Source of the DNA: CAZZNY01 sp964655935
GTDB taxonomy: Bacteria; Patescibacteriota; Gracilibacteria; BD1-5; UBA2023
Reading direction: 5' to 3'
Assembly (NCBI GenBank): GCA_964655935.1
Contig: CAZZNY010000004.1
Location: 45,447 to 109,446 of the forward strand
Length of the DNA: 64,000 bases
The stretch's first letter is position 1. Every line of letters starts with the position of its first letter. This document shows positions 42,819 through 54,700 of this stretch, one piece after another. Under the pieces are notes generated by a model that worked only from the letters and a program-made list of their open reading frames with translations, was not told where the DNA came from and made no database searches. Both the position numbers and the translations under genes were made by a program.

Positions 42819-43919
42819 ATGGATCCTAGAATCCAACATATCATCGAAGAACTCCTGGATCTTGATCCAAACCTCAAGTCAAATCCAGACTTTTTGCGTG
42901 TTATGGAACTTATGGTTCATTATAAGCCACCAGTAAAAATTCGTGAAAATTTTCAGGACACCCTTAAAAATGAACTCATAAGACAGGCAAATGTTTTAGC
43001 ATCGCAAAAATCGATCATTCCTCTTAAAAAAGAATCTCGATTTTCTTCGTGGAAAATGTGGTCATTTTTCTTATCAGGACTCGCTTTTGCCTCGTTCGTA
43101 TTTTTCTCCGCAAATCAGCTCAATCTTTTTCATACACAAAACTTCAAACAAACACCAAAAACTTGATTAGTCACTTCTTCGCTCAAAGGTATTGATTCGT
43201 CTGAAGGTATTTTTTCCGATTCGTCTGATACAGAAAGATCTGATACACTTGGTACTCCGGAGGTTTCTTTTCAAAATTCAAATACAACACCTTCAGAACC
43301 AGATATGGCTGCAGTAAGAAACATGAGTCCAACCAACGAAAATAAGGAAACAATCGTTCCTCAGACAGAAAATCAAAAACCAGAGATTATTCCGCAGGAA
43401 AAAATACTGGTGAAAACTACACCGATTCCAAAAGAAACAAAAACAAGTGAATCTGTCATGGTGGAGCAAAAACCAGAAGCCGCGCCTCTTGCTGACAATT
43501 CGGTCGATACAGGAGACTTGTTAGGAGCTTGATATAGCACCACGAGTGATTCTACACCACCGATGGCCATGATGGCAAAAATCGCCGCTTCAGAAGTAAG
43601 ATTTACCTTTACTGGAGATCTTCCTATTTTTGAGCCGATTCAATCAATTATCACTCTATCAGGATCTGGCGAATCAAGTCAGGAAATCACTGCAAAATCT
43701 ACTGAAGTGGTTCGAGATGAGCTTGCAAAATGAGGATATTATGCGAAAGATGTTTCTTTTGATGGAACAGTGAGAAATCTGAAAAATCCAAGAATTGAAA
43801 TGATTACCATCTCAAAAAATAATGAAACATATCGTTTAAAAGCCCTTATGCTTGATGTTATTGGTTCAGAAACGAACGGACCAAAAACCGTAACGGTCGT
43901 TTTGGCGGAAGGATTTTAA
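42819..43919 (+). CDS. Putative membrane anti-sigma factor or sigma-operon membrane protein
   Basis: A 366-aa protein. The N-terminal 70 residues are helical and soluble (RIQHIIEELLDLDPNLK; RVMELMVHYKPPVKIRENFQDTLKNEL), like the cytoplasmic domain of anti-sigma factors. A single transmembrane helix follows (MWSFFLSGLAFASFVFFSA). The outside part starts with a long Ser/Thr/Pro/Glu-rich linker (residues about 120-245) and ends in a beta-rich domain of about 115 residues (EVRFTFTGDLPIFEP to KTVTVVLAEGF). No family was matched; the assignment rests on topology and position after the ECF sigma gene. The start at the ATG 42819 (MDPRIQ) follows the repeat. Confidence 0.6.
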
Positions 43920-44021
43920 ATAAAAAATAAACAGTTTGAATTTACATATTTTGATATATTATATCAGAAATTAAAAAACAATTAGAAAAAAAAGAGATAT
44001 TTATATTGTTTTTCATTCAAT

Positions 44022-45581
44022 ATGAAAATAAAAAATAGCAATAAGAACAATGGTTTTACACTTGTTGAGCTTATTGTCGTTATTACGATTCTTGCTATTC
44101 TTGGGACTATCGCTTTTCTTTCGTTTCAGTGATATTCGTCTTCCGCGAGAGACAGTACTCGACTTACAGATATTACTAATATTTCAAAAGGACTTTCGGT
44201 TTATTCAGTTACTGCCTGAAGCGTACCAATACCAGATTCCTACGTAACTGCGACAGGAGGAGCTCTTTATTCTATTCTTCAGTGAGTAGCCTGAAAGAAT
44301 GTTCTCGGTCTTGTAAAAATGAGCGAAAGCAAAGATAGTCTTGATGGAAATTATTATTCCTATGCTACAAATCTTAATAGGACCCATTTTACTGTATGAG
44401 GCTTTCTTGAAAATATTGATACTTTATGAATAGCGCCATTTGTGGATATTACTTATGCGGTAGATTATTCTAAAAGAATCTTGGTTATTAAGTGAGATGC
44501 CGTTGGTATTTTGACAGAATCTGGAGCGAGTGAGATTGCTCCGATCGAACAAATGAATACTACAGGTGACATTATAGATATAGCGACTACTTGAAAAGAC
44601 TTAACATTGAATATATCAAAAACAAACACCATTGTTTGATCTGGACAGATCCTCTGAGTAATACAATCTCTTCAAAATGGAAATTTTAGTTTTCGAGAAC
44701 CAAAAACTTGTCCGAAAGGATTTATACCAGTTCCAGGAAATCAAGAATTTAATCAACCAGGATTCTGTGTGATGAAGTATGAGGCGAAAGCATTAGGTGG
44801 AGTTATTTGACCTACAAATGGAAACACTGCTAAAACACATGACTACAATAGCGTAACTGATGTAATAGTAAGTAATGCATTAGATGTTCCGATTGGCACC
44901 ATTACCCAACCAAGTGCCGTTAGTGCTTGTACTGATCTTTGACCTGGATATCATCTGATCACGAATAATGAATGGATGACGATAGCAAGAAATATCGAAG
45001 CAAATTCGAAAAACTGGAGCAATGGTGGGGTGGGGAGTTGATTTATCTATAGTGGACACTCGAGTAATAATCCAGCAAGCGCCCTTGTGGCGAGTGTGAA
45101 TGATACCGATTCTCTGATTTGATTTACGGGATGAACTGGAACAACAGTTTGACTTAATAGCAAGCGAACACTCAGTCTCTCAAACTGACAGGTTATATGG
45201 GATCTCGCTTGAAATATGATTGAACACGTAAATAAAGCAAATACTCTAAATAATACCAATCTTGCTTCCGATGATTTTTTGACAACATCAGCATGTAGTA
45301 ATGGTACTTGGGCATGGTGGAGCTGGTTTGGGAGTGCGAGAGGAAGTGAATGTATATTAAAAAATTCATATATAAAGACCAATTATTGACCCAAAGGATT
45401 ATATGATTCAAATGCTTGAGTTTGAATGATTTATTCTGGAGATCTGGAAAACTCAGCAAATGGTATTTTTGTTCGTGGTGGATTTTGGAATTTTGCTTTT
45501 CGAGAAGGGATTTATGAGCTATATTTAGCATATCATTCTGGAAATGCTGTTCCTCATCTTGGTTTTCGCTGTACAAAATAA
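44022..45581 (+). CDS. Type IV prepilin fused to FGE/C-type-lectin-like domain, candidate DGR target
   Basis: A 519-aa protein. The N-terminus is a prepilin signal and helix (NNGFTLVELIVVITILAILG), nearly the same as in the prepilin at 63715. Residues about 228-519 resemble the formylglycine-generating-enzyme/C-type lectin fold: CPKGFIPVPGNQEF, FCVMKYEAKALGG, GYHLITNNEWMTIARNIEAN, QVIWDLAGNMIEHV, ending in VRGGFWNFAFREG and LGFRCTK. The final RGG-W to GFRC stretch is the position of the variable region in proteins diversified by DGR retroelements. In that stretch most non-motif codons end in T (TTT, GCT, ATT, TAT, CAT, TCT, AAT, GTT, CTT), the footprint expected of mutated AAT codons. Many TGA codons lie in frame. 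It may be an adhesive pilus tip or minor pilin. Reverse transcriptase and template repeat are not in the window. Confidence 0.85.
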
Positions 45582-45599
45582 TAACTTACAAACAAGAAG

Positions 45600-45632
45600 A
45601 AATCAGGTTTATTTTTGTAAATCTGATTTTTT
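45600..45632 (+). terminator. Intrinsic terminator after the pilin-lectin gene
   Basis: A hairpin of AAATCAGgTTTA and TAAAtCTGATTT with a short T-rich loop is followed by a T run. It starts 19 bases past the TAA at 45581. Confidence 0.75.
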
Positions 45633-45669
45633 CATATAATAACCGAAATATTCCTTTCTATTATCTTCA

Positions 45670-46518
45670 ATGTTCTGGGTTTTTGTCTCTACCATTCTCG
45701 AAAGTGTCTCTGGCGCCCTCTATAAAAAAGCGGTGCTTATTTCAAAGATTTCTCCAGTGGCATTCCAATTTTATAGTGAGCTGTTGCCGTTTCCTATTTT
45801 AGCAGTTATTTTGTATATTGTCGGTTTTGATTTTTCGCTTTTTTTATCGAGTCAAGTTCTTTTGGGTTTTTTGCTAATCAATGGAACGTATCTTGCATAT
45901 AACAAAATCGAACAAGGGCTTTATAAAGTAGAAAAAATGTCCACACTGATTCCATATTTCAAGCTCAATAATTTTATTCTTATTGTTGTTGGTTTTTTAG
46001 TTTTTCGAGATGCTTCATTGATATCTTTTTTGATTTGTCTCGGATCGCTTATTCTTATGGTTGCGATGTCTTTTGATTACAAGAATCATGAATTTCCTAA
46101 GAGTATCGGAAAAATTATTCTCCATCAAGTATTGCGTTCCGCGGAAGTTATTACTATTGCATATGTTTTAAAAACACTCACCGAGGTGGAATATATTATT
46201 TTATTTCAATGTAGTTATGCTGTTATTGGTGTTGTGGTGGTAGGGCTTCTTCGACAGCTTGGTGAGATAAAAAACCTGACAACACAAGTAGCAAAAATCC
46301 AAGTTACCGCATATTACTTGAATTATGGAACTTTTGTTATAAATGCATTTTTGTTGAAAGAATTCGGACTTGTTATGACAATGCTTTTCTGATTTTTTGG
46401 CTCAGGTCTATCTGTGCTGCTTGCATATTTTATGTTTCGAGAGATTCCATCGAAAAAAGATGTTACTCTTTGATTTTTACTTATTGCATTAGTCGGTGTG
46501 GCTTATTATTTTCGTTAA
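45670..46518 (+). CDS. DMT/EamA-type membrane transporter (copy 1)
   Basis: A 282-aa protein with about ten hydrophobic helices. The layout of two related halves, each with a short motif (ESVSGALYKKAVLIS; FFRDASL-type VFRDASLISFLICLGSLIL), resembles the drug/metabolite transporter superfamily. The C-terminus has FGFFGSGLSVLLAYFMFREIPSKKD. It is duplicated by the next gene, which is also 282 aa and aligns along its full length (ILES, YKK, KMSTLIPYFKLNNF, FRDASL, FREIPSKKD). The substrate is unknown. Two TGA codons near the C-terminus are read as Gly. Confidence 0.72.
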
Positions 46519-46530
46519 AACTGAAAGAAA

Positions 46531-47379
46531 ATGTTTTTGGTAGCCATTAATACTATCCTTGAAAGTATCGCAGAGATTTTTTATAAAAAATCTCTGCTTA
46601 CCTCAAACCTTCGACCAACCATTTTTCAATTTATTTTTGAGTGTATTGGTCTTGTTTTTGTGATCGGAATGATTATTATTTTTGGTTTTAATTATAGATT
46701 AGTCTTCGATGCAAAAATTATCGTTTGATTTCTTGTTCTTGCGGTGAGCTTTATCACTTATAATAACATTGCCCAGAAACTCTATCGAGAAGAGAAAATG
46801 TCAGCAATTATTCCTTATTTTAAAATCAATAACTTTCTCATAATTATTGCGGGTTTTTTGTTTTTTCGAGATGCATCACTCGTTTCTTTTTTCATCTGTC
46901 TCGCAGCTCTTGGTGTTGTGGCTTGGTGATCATATAATCCAGAAGAGAGGGCAATGCCAAAAAACCTATGACTTGTAATTGTTCATGAATTACTCAGGAC
47001 TATAGAATTGTTGGTTATTGTGTTTTTACTAAAATATATTTCGAGTGTTGAATATATGGTTCTTTACCAGTTTTCATATCTTTTTGTCGCATTTTTTCTT
47101 GTTCTGTTCCTGGGGGAATTTATAGATATAAAAAAACTAAATTGGTCGACAATAAAATATCGGTCTTCGTCATATGTAATGTGGTTTTTGTGGTATTTTA
47201 TTGATACTTTTTTGTTGAAGGAATATGGTCTTATTGTTGCGACACTCTTTGGATTTTTTTGATCAAGCCTTTCTTTGATATTAGCATATATTATGTTTAA
47301 AGAAATTCCATCAAAAAAGGATATTATGCTTTGAATCATCCTTATGATTCTTGTGGGTTTTGGATATTACTATCGATAA
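46531..47379 (+). CDS. DMT/EamA-type membrane transporter (copy 2, paralogue)
   Basis: A 282-aa protein, 12 bases after copy 1. Shared elements with copy 1 are ILESIAEIFYKKSLLTS, REEKMSAIIPYFKINNF, FFRDASLVSFFICLAALG, VEYMVLYQFSYLF, and FLLKEYGLIVATLFGFF with FKEIPSKKDIML. It seems to have come from a tandem duplication and diverged, so the two proteins may pair as a heterodimer like some small DMT proteins. Five TGA codons are read as Gly. It ends in TAA at 47379. Confidence 0.72.
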
Positions 47380-47403
47380 TTTATTTTTTTAATTCTTTGT
47401 CAT

Positions 47404-47955
47404 ATGTCACTCGAAAAACTTCCCTATGGATTTGAGCAAAATAATCGTCTTTCTGAAGAAGAAAGAAAGTTAGATGTTGCTCGAAATCTCGAATTTTCGA
47501 AAGAAAAGAAAGTGCTTCTCGAAAAAATCGAGAAAGATAAAAAACTCGCGTATCTGAAATCTCTTGTCGAGAGATGACTTATTCGACCAAGTACGGTTGA
47601 GCATATTATTGCCGGAACGGAATTAAATAGTGCTGAGATTCGTGAGATTTTCGAGAAAATCGATGAGATCGAACAAGTGGCAAATATCGAGGAAATTCTT
47701 CCGGCCCAGTTTCGTATTACCAAAGAAGCTTATCTTGCTGCCCTGGAAGATCCGATGGTTCGAGAACAGGTTCTTACTACCCTAAATGGTGCGCTCGATA
47801 CTCTGTATCTTCAAACTCATTCTCATGCTACTGGAATTGTAACTTTGTTTACAGATATTTTCGGACTTCTTTCAGAAAAACATAAAACTATTACAAAAAT
47901 TCAAGGAAATGTTATTGATATGAAGAGAAGTGTGAAAAAAAGGATAAATATATAA
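47404..47955 (+). CDS. Hypothetical helical protein (183 aa)
   Basis: The sequence is strongly helical and charged: LEKLPYGFEQNNRLSEEERKL, EFSKEKKVLLEKIEKDKKLAYLKSLVERG, IAGTELNSAEIREIFEKIDEIEQVANIEEIL. Its C-terminal part (YLAALEDPMVREQVLTTLNGA, LFTDIFGLLSEKHKTI) is also helical and ends basic (MKRSVKKRINI). No transmembrane segment or signal was seen. No family was recognised. It follows the transporters by 24 bases. One TGA at ER-G-LIRP is read as Gly. Confidence 0.65.
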
Positions 47956-47966
47956 TATCATTTTTT

Positions 47967-48374
47967 ATGAATACATTAAAACTTGTTTTTTCTGTGATGA
48001 CCACTTTTGTGGTTGCATTTTTTGTGTTGACTACAACGGTTGATCAGCCATTTCAAGAGAAAAAGACAGAATGTATAATCAGTGCTCTTTCCATTGGTTT
48101 AGATAGTGCAGATTTATCTATTTCATGATCTGGGTCTTTTTCGTATTCTTGAACAAAATCATATGAGGTAGAAAAAAGAATTAAGCTCTGTTCACTATAC
48201 AATACATCTCATAAGAGTTTGGTGGATATTCTAATTACCCAACAGAAATGGCAAATGATATTTGTGGCGATTTATTTATGGATTGGAATAATTATTTTCT
48301 TAAAAACAATAATTAATGATGTTTCTGAACATAAAGAAAGGAAAAACTTAATAACAAGAAAGAAAAAAATATAA
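47967..48374 (+). CDS. Small membrane protein (135 aa)
   Basis: The N-terminal helix MNTLKLVFSVMTTFVVAFFVLT is a signal anchor; a second helix lies near residue 98 (WQMIFVAIYLWIGIIIFL). The segment between them has a Cys pair (KKTECIISALS and KLCSLYNTS) and a Ser/Gly stretch with two TGA codons (SISGSGSFSYSGTKS). The C-terminus is basic (RKNLITRKKKI). Function unknown. A bidirectional terminator (48434-48469) follows. Confidence 0.6.
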
Positions 48375-48433
48375 AAAATTATTTATTACAGAGATTTTAC
48401 TATAAAAAATAAAAATCTTCTTAAATCCGCAAT

Positions 48434-48469
48434 AAAAATCCTCTAACACTTGCGCGTTAGAGGATTTTT
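48434..48469. terminator. Bidirectional terminator between the 135-aa gene and tRNA-Lys
   Basis: Arms AAAAATCCTCTAAC (48434-48447) and GTTAGAGGATTTTT (48456-48469) form a 14-base stem with an 8-base loop. It serves the plus-strand gene ending at 48374 and the minus-strand tRNA ending at 48479. Confidence 0.85.
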
Positions 48470-48478
48470 GATTATACA

Positions 48479-48554
48479 TGGTGGATCGGCCGGGATTTGA
48501 ACCCGGGACCATCGCCTTAAAAGGGCGTTGCTCTACCAGCTGAGCTACCAATCC
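48479..48554 (-). tRNA. trnK: tRNA-Lys(UUU)
   Basis: The minus strand folds as a 76-base tRNA with encoded CCA: acceptor arms GGATTGG (48548-48554) and CCGATCC (48483-48489), D arm AGCTCAGCTGGTAGAGC, anticodon loop CTTTTAA (48517-48523) with anticodon TTT at 48519-48521, and T arm CCGGGTTCAAATCCCGG. The anticodon reads lysine AAA/AAG. It is not the tRNA-Gly(UCA) needed to read UGA. Confidence 0.95.
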
Positions 48555-48585
48555 AAAAAAGTATTGTTTTACTAGAAGCCCCGGT

Positions 48586-48613
48586 ATTTTATAAAAAAAA
48601 TAAGCTTTGTCTA
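48586..48613 (-). promoter_or_regulatory. Promoter for tRNA-Lys
   Basis: TAGACA (48608-48613 complement), a 16-base spacer and TAAAAT (48586-48591 complement), about 30 bases upstream of the tRNA 5' end. Confidence 0.45.
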
Positions 48614-48676
48614 ATTTTTTTAAAAAATTCTTTTAGGCTGCCTTTTCGGTTGCTAAAAAAGAACGTATAAAATCTT

Positions 48677-48704
48677 TTGCAAACTCGCGAAAATAAGGTA
48701 AAAT
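48677..48704 (+). promoter_or_regulatory. Promoter for the giant protein gene
   Basis: TTGCAA (48677-48682), 16 bases, TAAAAT (48699-48704), followed 38 bases later by the ATG at 48743. Confidence 0.4.
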
Positions 48705-48742
48705 TAGGCAAGTAGTTTTTTGTGTTACTTGCACCTGCTTTT

Positions 48743-51700
48743 ATGCCATATTCCAGACTCCAACGATACATCTCATACCTGCTTATATTTTCGATCCTTT
48801 TTTTGCAGACTTTTGAGATCCCATTTTTTTATAAAACTGAAGCTGCGGCTCAAGCAAATTATCAACTTGTTTCATTTATCGTCGATGAATCCACGTATAA
48901 TGAGGCTTCTTCAGAGATAACACGCTACGCAGAAGATATTCAGGCTTATCTTGATAACACGCGAGTGGTTATTTTTCCAGTTCCACGCACCATAAGCCCT
49001 TACGAGATTGCTTCGATTAACGAACGACTTTTCTACCAAGGTGACGGGCAGTGACTTTCCCAGTTGGTTGGTACGATTATTATCTGATCGGTACCACTTC
49101 CAGTTGTTCATAAAGACGGGAAGACTTTTTTGAGCCCCTATCCTTACACTGATTTTGATGAGAAAGCTTTTGTCTATAACCAAAAAAAGAATTTTTATGA
49201 ATATACAGATGTATCTCTCGTAGCAGAGCGACCAGAGATTTGGCATTCGGTTATTGCGCCAAATAGCTGATATGATGATATGAATGTGAGTCAGATACAA
49301 TCTTTTCTCGACAAAACACATGATTTTTATACCAAGCAGGGAGTGTTTGCGACCTCGGAAGAAAAACCATACGTGTTTTATTTCGATGGATTTCGCGAAC
49401 AAGAATCTTCTCGCTATATTCCATGGAAACTCTACGAGGAGCGTCAAAAAAATATCGAAGACATCACATATAATAGGGTTAATAAATATCTTATCAGTAA
49501 AGTTCAAAAAGTTCTTGCGGCACTTTCCGCAGGCGATATCTCTTCGGATGTTGATACGACACAACTTGGGTCAGATGTGACAAAAATGTTAAAAGATGCT
49601 ACAGGTGCCGGAGAGCAGGATTTTTCGAAAATTCCAGATAATATGACGCGAAAGATTCTAGATCAGATGGTAAAAGCTTTTCATGTCGTGATTAATGATG
49701 TGTATTTCGGAGACCTTATGAAATTCGTTTTCAATACGGGTCGATATGGAGATGGCCAAGGGGTGCGAGTCGATACGATTCCATTTTTGATCGATAAAAA
49801 AGATGCAGAAGGTCAAAAATCCCTTCTTGTGGGAAATAATATTCTCGAAAAAACGATAGATGATCTCGTAAAGGGGTCACTCGCGAAAGATATCAAAATA
49901 GTGACATATAGTGTAGAATGTAGCTTCACTGACTGACCGAATCCCGTGCCTTTGAAAAGAGAATTACATAATTATATAGAAGGAAATTTAGCAGATAATA
50001 TCACTACTCCAGAACAATGTAGTGTGTTTCGTGGAAGCGTAAACACTGGATCTGTTTTGGTAGAAGCGGATCGTTCATTTAATATAGATAATTTTGAAAC
50101 TGATTCAGGTTCTTATAAAGCATGAAAAATTTATGAAATTTTCGGCGGACATTCACCATATAATATTGATCCAGCAGTAGTGGGCTATCCGTTTATTGGA
50201 CCTGTTAGTTGGCAACGGGCTCGTTCACCACTTCAAGATATATTAGGGTCTATAGAGAGAAAAAAATGAGAAATAACTGCTGATAGATGATTAGCACATG
50301 CATCCTCTTATGAGGATTGTCTAGTAGAAAATTACAATAATGAATTAGGTTGGGATGAAGTAGAATTTTGTAGTACTGATAAATGATATAAAACCATCCA
50401 TTCTTGGATGGAGCACAAATCTCCTACAAAAACAGAATATGAAGCACTCAAAAAAGCAAAAGCGACACCATCGATGCCAGTCGACCATGACAGATATGTA
50501 GATTTTCAGTGAGTCGGAGGGTATGCGAAGATCGAATATCCGAATTTATTTCGCGTAGAATTATCAACTTCAGAAGAATTAACCTATACGGGGGCACTCA
50601 CGAAAATCAAGAAAATTCTTCTAGAAAAACAGCAAGAAATTCAAAAACTTTGAGGTTCTGTAGATCTGATCTGAGCTCTTTCGGCAGATCCAAAAATACT
50701 CGACAGTGTTGTCAGGCATGCCATCTGGATGAATCTGAAAAGTGCCACAGCGAAATACAAATATATTCTCGAAAACTATCTCTCCACCGATTCGAAAAAT
50801 CCGATTCCAGATGTCGGAAAAAAGACGGACTATGAGATTTCTTATCTCGGTGCGAATGGTACGGCACAAGATATGTACGTTCGACTTGATCCGGAAGAAA
50901 AATGACCGGCACCAGCAAATATTAAGAAAATTCTTGATGCTGTGGCTGTGACAAAAGCTCTTTCCGATGGCTCAAAACTTACAGAACCAGAACAAAAACC
51001 GGCAGAATTTAAATGTGGCGGTCCAGAAGGATCTCCGATTTTTCCGCCACTCTGAAATTCAAAACAACTCTGGATTCCAGCTATTAATTGTTGGATACAA
51101 AGTTTCGCAAGTATTGGTATTTTTCCAGGAAATTGTAGTGCTTCGACGATCGGAATGGATGAGAAGGATATTATTCCAGAATCAAGTGAGACCGAGTGAG
51201 ACGTAAATGGAAATGGAGTTCCTGATGGAGCAGAGATTATCGACACGGGTGATATCGATCTTTGGACTGACAAGAGGACTTTGCAGTATTGAGATAATGT
51301 GAGATTATTAGTAGATCTCCTCAAAGATAATAAAATTATTGAGGCAGATAGTTTTTCTCAGATTCGTTTTGATGTACTTACGATCGATGCGATTGACGGA
51401 GCGACGAAAAAACGGGTATATGATCTCTATACGAAAAACGATAGCGGAGCGCTTGCGGAATATGTTTCTTTTACACCAGCAAAGATCCGAGCCCAAAAAT
51501 GAATGGCGGAATATTCTCTCAGTGCAAAATATAAAGATGCAGACGTGTCCTTGATCGCGAGTATTCTTACGAAAGATCGAAAAGGGAATATCGTAGTCGA
51601 TAAGATATCACCGTATGTTACAGTAAGAATTCGAGGAGATGTATTTTCTGCATCGCTTGAGTGAGAGTCTGAATTCGAAGCGGGAAGTGTCGAGAGTCTT

Positions 51701-54700
51701 AGTTTTTCATTTAACAAAAGAAACTCAGCTGGTCGAGATATTGAACTCGATTCACCATATGAGCTTCGTATTTTCGATGAGCTTCGAGATAAGGAGATTA
51801 CGACGACTCCGATTAAGATTTCCGATAAAAAACTATTTTTCTATAAAGACACAAATATTCTTCGTAAAACGGGACAATACCGTTTTGAATTTAAAGATGC
51901 CGAAGGATTTGAAGATACACAGACGATCACTGTTCTTCCAGCACCAGTTTCTAAGATTACCGTCCTGCCTTCTACTTCGAAATTTGTAAAAGGTTCACGA
52001 GTGAACGTGGTAGTACAGCTTTTTGATAAATTTGATAATCTCACCAAGGGTGACTTGTATGAAGTGAATGGGACATTGAATGGACCGGGAAAATTCATCG
52101 AGTCTGATACAAATACTATTTCTCAGGGAATTGTAGATGGTTTTGGGGTGTTTCCGATTACCTCTGATACTGCTGGAAACAATCAGATAAAATTCAATAT
52201 AAAATCACCAAACAAAGAATCTTCACTCGTCGATATAGAAGCGATCGAAGAAGCAAAAGTGGTGGTTGATATTGCAGGAAAAGACACAATAACGGTTTGA
52301 GAAAAAACACCGCATCGTATAACCGTGAAGATTGTCGATAATTCCGGAAATCCGATTACCGGATTTCATTCGACGGTAGCTCTTAGTATTCCGGAAGTCG
52401 CTGGTACGCTCAGTACGAATATGATCGGTATTCGAGATGGTATTTCTCAAGGAACCATCGAATATACTCCAGGAATTATTGCTCAAGATGATGTGAAAAT
52501 AAATATTCAAACCGAAGGAGTGGATATTGTTTCCGGAAACACTTTTTCGATTCATCCAGAACGACCGATACGTATTTCTCTCGTTCCTGTCAGTACGAAG
52601 ATCGAAGCAAAAAACGGAAATGCCATCGAACTCAGTGCTATGATTTATGATCGATTTTGAAATATTGCTTCCTACAAGACAGACGATTTTAAAGCTACGT
52701 ATTCTATTCCTCAAGAGTATCAGTCTATTATCCATCTTCAGGGTGGTTCAGAACTTACTCTTCCACTTAAAAAAGGTCGAGTTACGACAAATATATTTGC
52801 TACCGATATCCCAGGAGGGGCTTATGTGCTTATCAAATTGAATTGAGAAATAGATGATATCGTTTTGAATGTAGATTGAGTCGCAGCTTCCACGACGGAC
52901 GAAGAAGCTGATACTATGAAAGAAATTGATGCTATCTGAGGAGAAACTCCAACATCGACTCCAGCTTCAACAAATAGTACAACGGGTAAAACCATTACCA
53001 TTCCGGCAGCTAAAGAAGATGCTACCAAGATAGATACATTCTATTTCCTGAATCAGGAGAAAATTACAAATCTTCATTACAACGGATTCTATACGGCCCT
53101 TCTCGGTTCGAATTACGGAGATATCACCCAGACAGATTATCTTGGATGAGCACTCTTGTTCTCTGCGCAGAGTCGATCGCTAGCTATCACTACCCTTGTA
53201 AATAATCCATACCTGAGCAATCAAGCTTTTTGATTCACACCAGCTGGGAAGTATCTTGCCAGCGTACAAGAGCAAGGTGCGCTCTTTTCTGTAAAACCAA
53301 CCATAGAAAGCGCTTCTGGAAAGATCGTCATAAACCTGTACGACTCTATCTATAAAGAGATGATCGCGAGAGCTTGGGTAATTCCAGATGCGACTTCGGA
53401 GATGGTTTCCTGTGAAGGAAATGAGAGCAATTCTGTTACTTCTTGTAGTACTTCTGGACAAGGAGCTTATACGATTCTTCAGTGATCATCATATGCTACA
53501 AGTCAAAAAGAAGGAAATTCTCTCCGTCTTTCCGAAAAAAACCTCACTCTTTTAGAACTTGGACCTACAGGGATAACTAAACAATATCCAGGAGTAAATC
53601 TTGAGATCGATGATGATGCAGAGGGAAATTATCTTGGCATGCGTGTTATGTTCGGAAAAGAGCAAGTCGGATACATCGCGATGAAATTGAAAAATGTTTC
53701 AGTGGAAGTATTGCCTTCATCATCTTTTCCAGCAGCACTAAATGGAAAAAAATGAGCTATCGTTCTTGAACAGATTTCTCATCGCTACAACCCGATCGCA
53801 CAATACCTCGGAAATTCTTCGGCGGGAGCTCGTGGTGTATCATTTTTCCAGTGGAGCGATGAGACGAATCCGAGCGAACCAGATGAGACCATGCTTGGTG
53901 GAGGAGAGCTTTGGGGAATCGAACATTTTTATAAAGAAAACGGAGTCGGATGGCACGAAAACAATAAAATGCTTTTGGAATTTGCAGCAGGAAATGGTAT
54001 GGGGGACTCGACCCGATTCTACCAAACCTATTCGACCATCAATCTCTGAGATCCAGTCGCTCATTTGACTCCGAAAAAAAATCCACTCACAAAACTTGAT
54101 CGAACGATCGGAAAAAAGATCGCTGAAGGAAAGGGGGAGCAGATTGAAACCTATAAAAAACTGGATTTCAATGGAGACAAACAGGAAGATATTGTTATGT
54201 TTTACGAATCCGGAAAGGTTCAGCTTCTCGCGAATTACGGATGAAATTATAAAGATCTTGGATACTGGGCATATGTACCGGATGCAGGAAAAGGAATGAA
54301 AGATGTCGGAGCTTTTTCATGAACCTGAGCGGATAACAAAAAATATTCCAGCATCATAATGGTGAGTCGCGAAGGAAAACCTCTCCTTCTCGAGAATCGT
54401 GAAGGAAAACTCTTCAGGCGCGATATGTCTTCAGAGATTCGGTCCGAAGGCAATGGCTCTAAGATTCGTCAGCTTGTGGTTTTTGACATGGATAAAGATG
54501 GGAAAGACGATCTTGTTATTTTGTTTGAAAATGGAGAATTAGATATTTTCTATGGAGGTACTCGACCAGATACGACAGACCCGACAAAATTAATCACATC
54601 ATTTACTAAAAAAATTCTCGACACAACCCTTTTCCTAAAACTTTCTCCAGAAAAAAGAAATGATGGCGGAGCAGTCTATTATAAATGACTCATTCCACAG

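Noticed and set aside
48479..48554. The tRNA as the UGA-reading tRNA-Gly(UCA)
   Set aside because: The anticodon is UUU and the identity elements fit tRNA-Lys.
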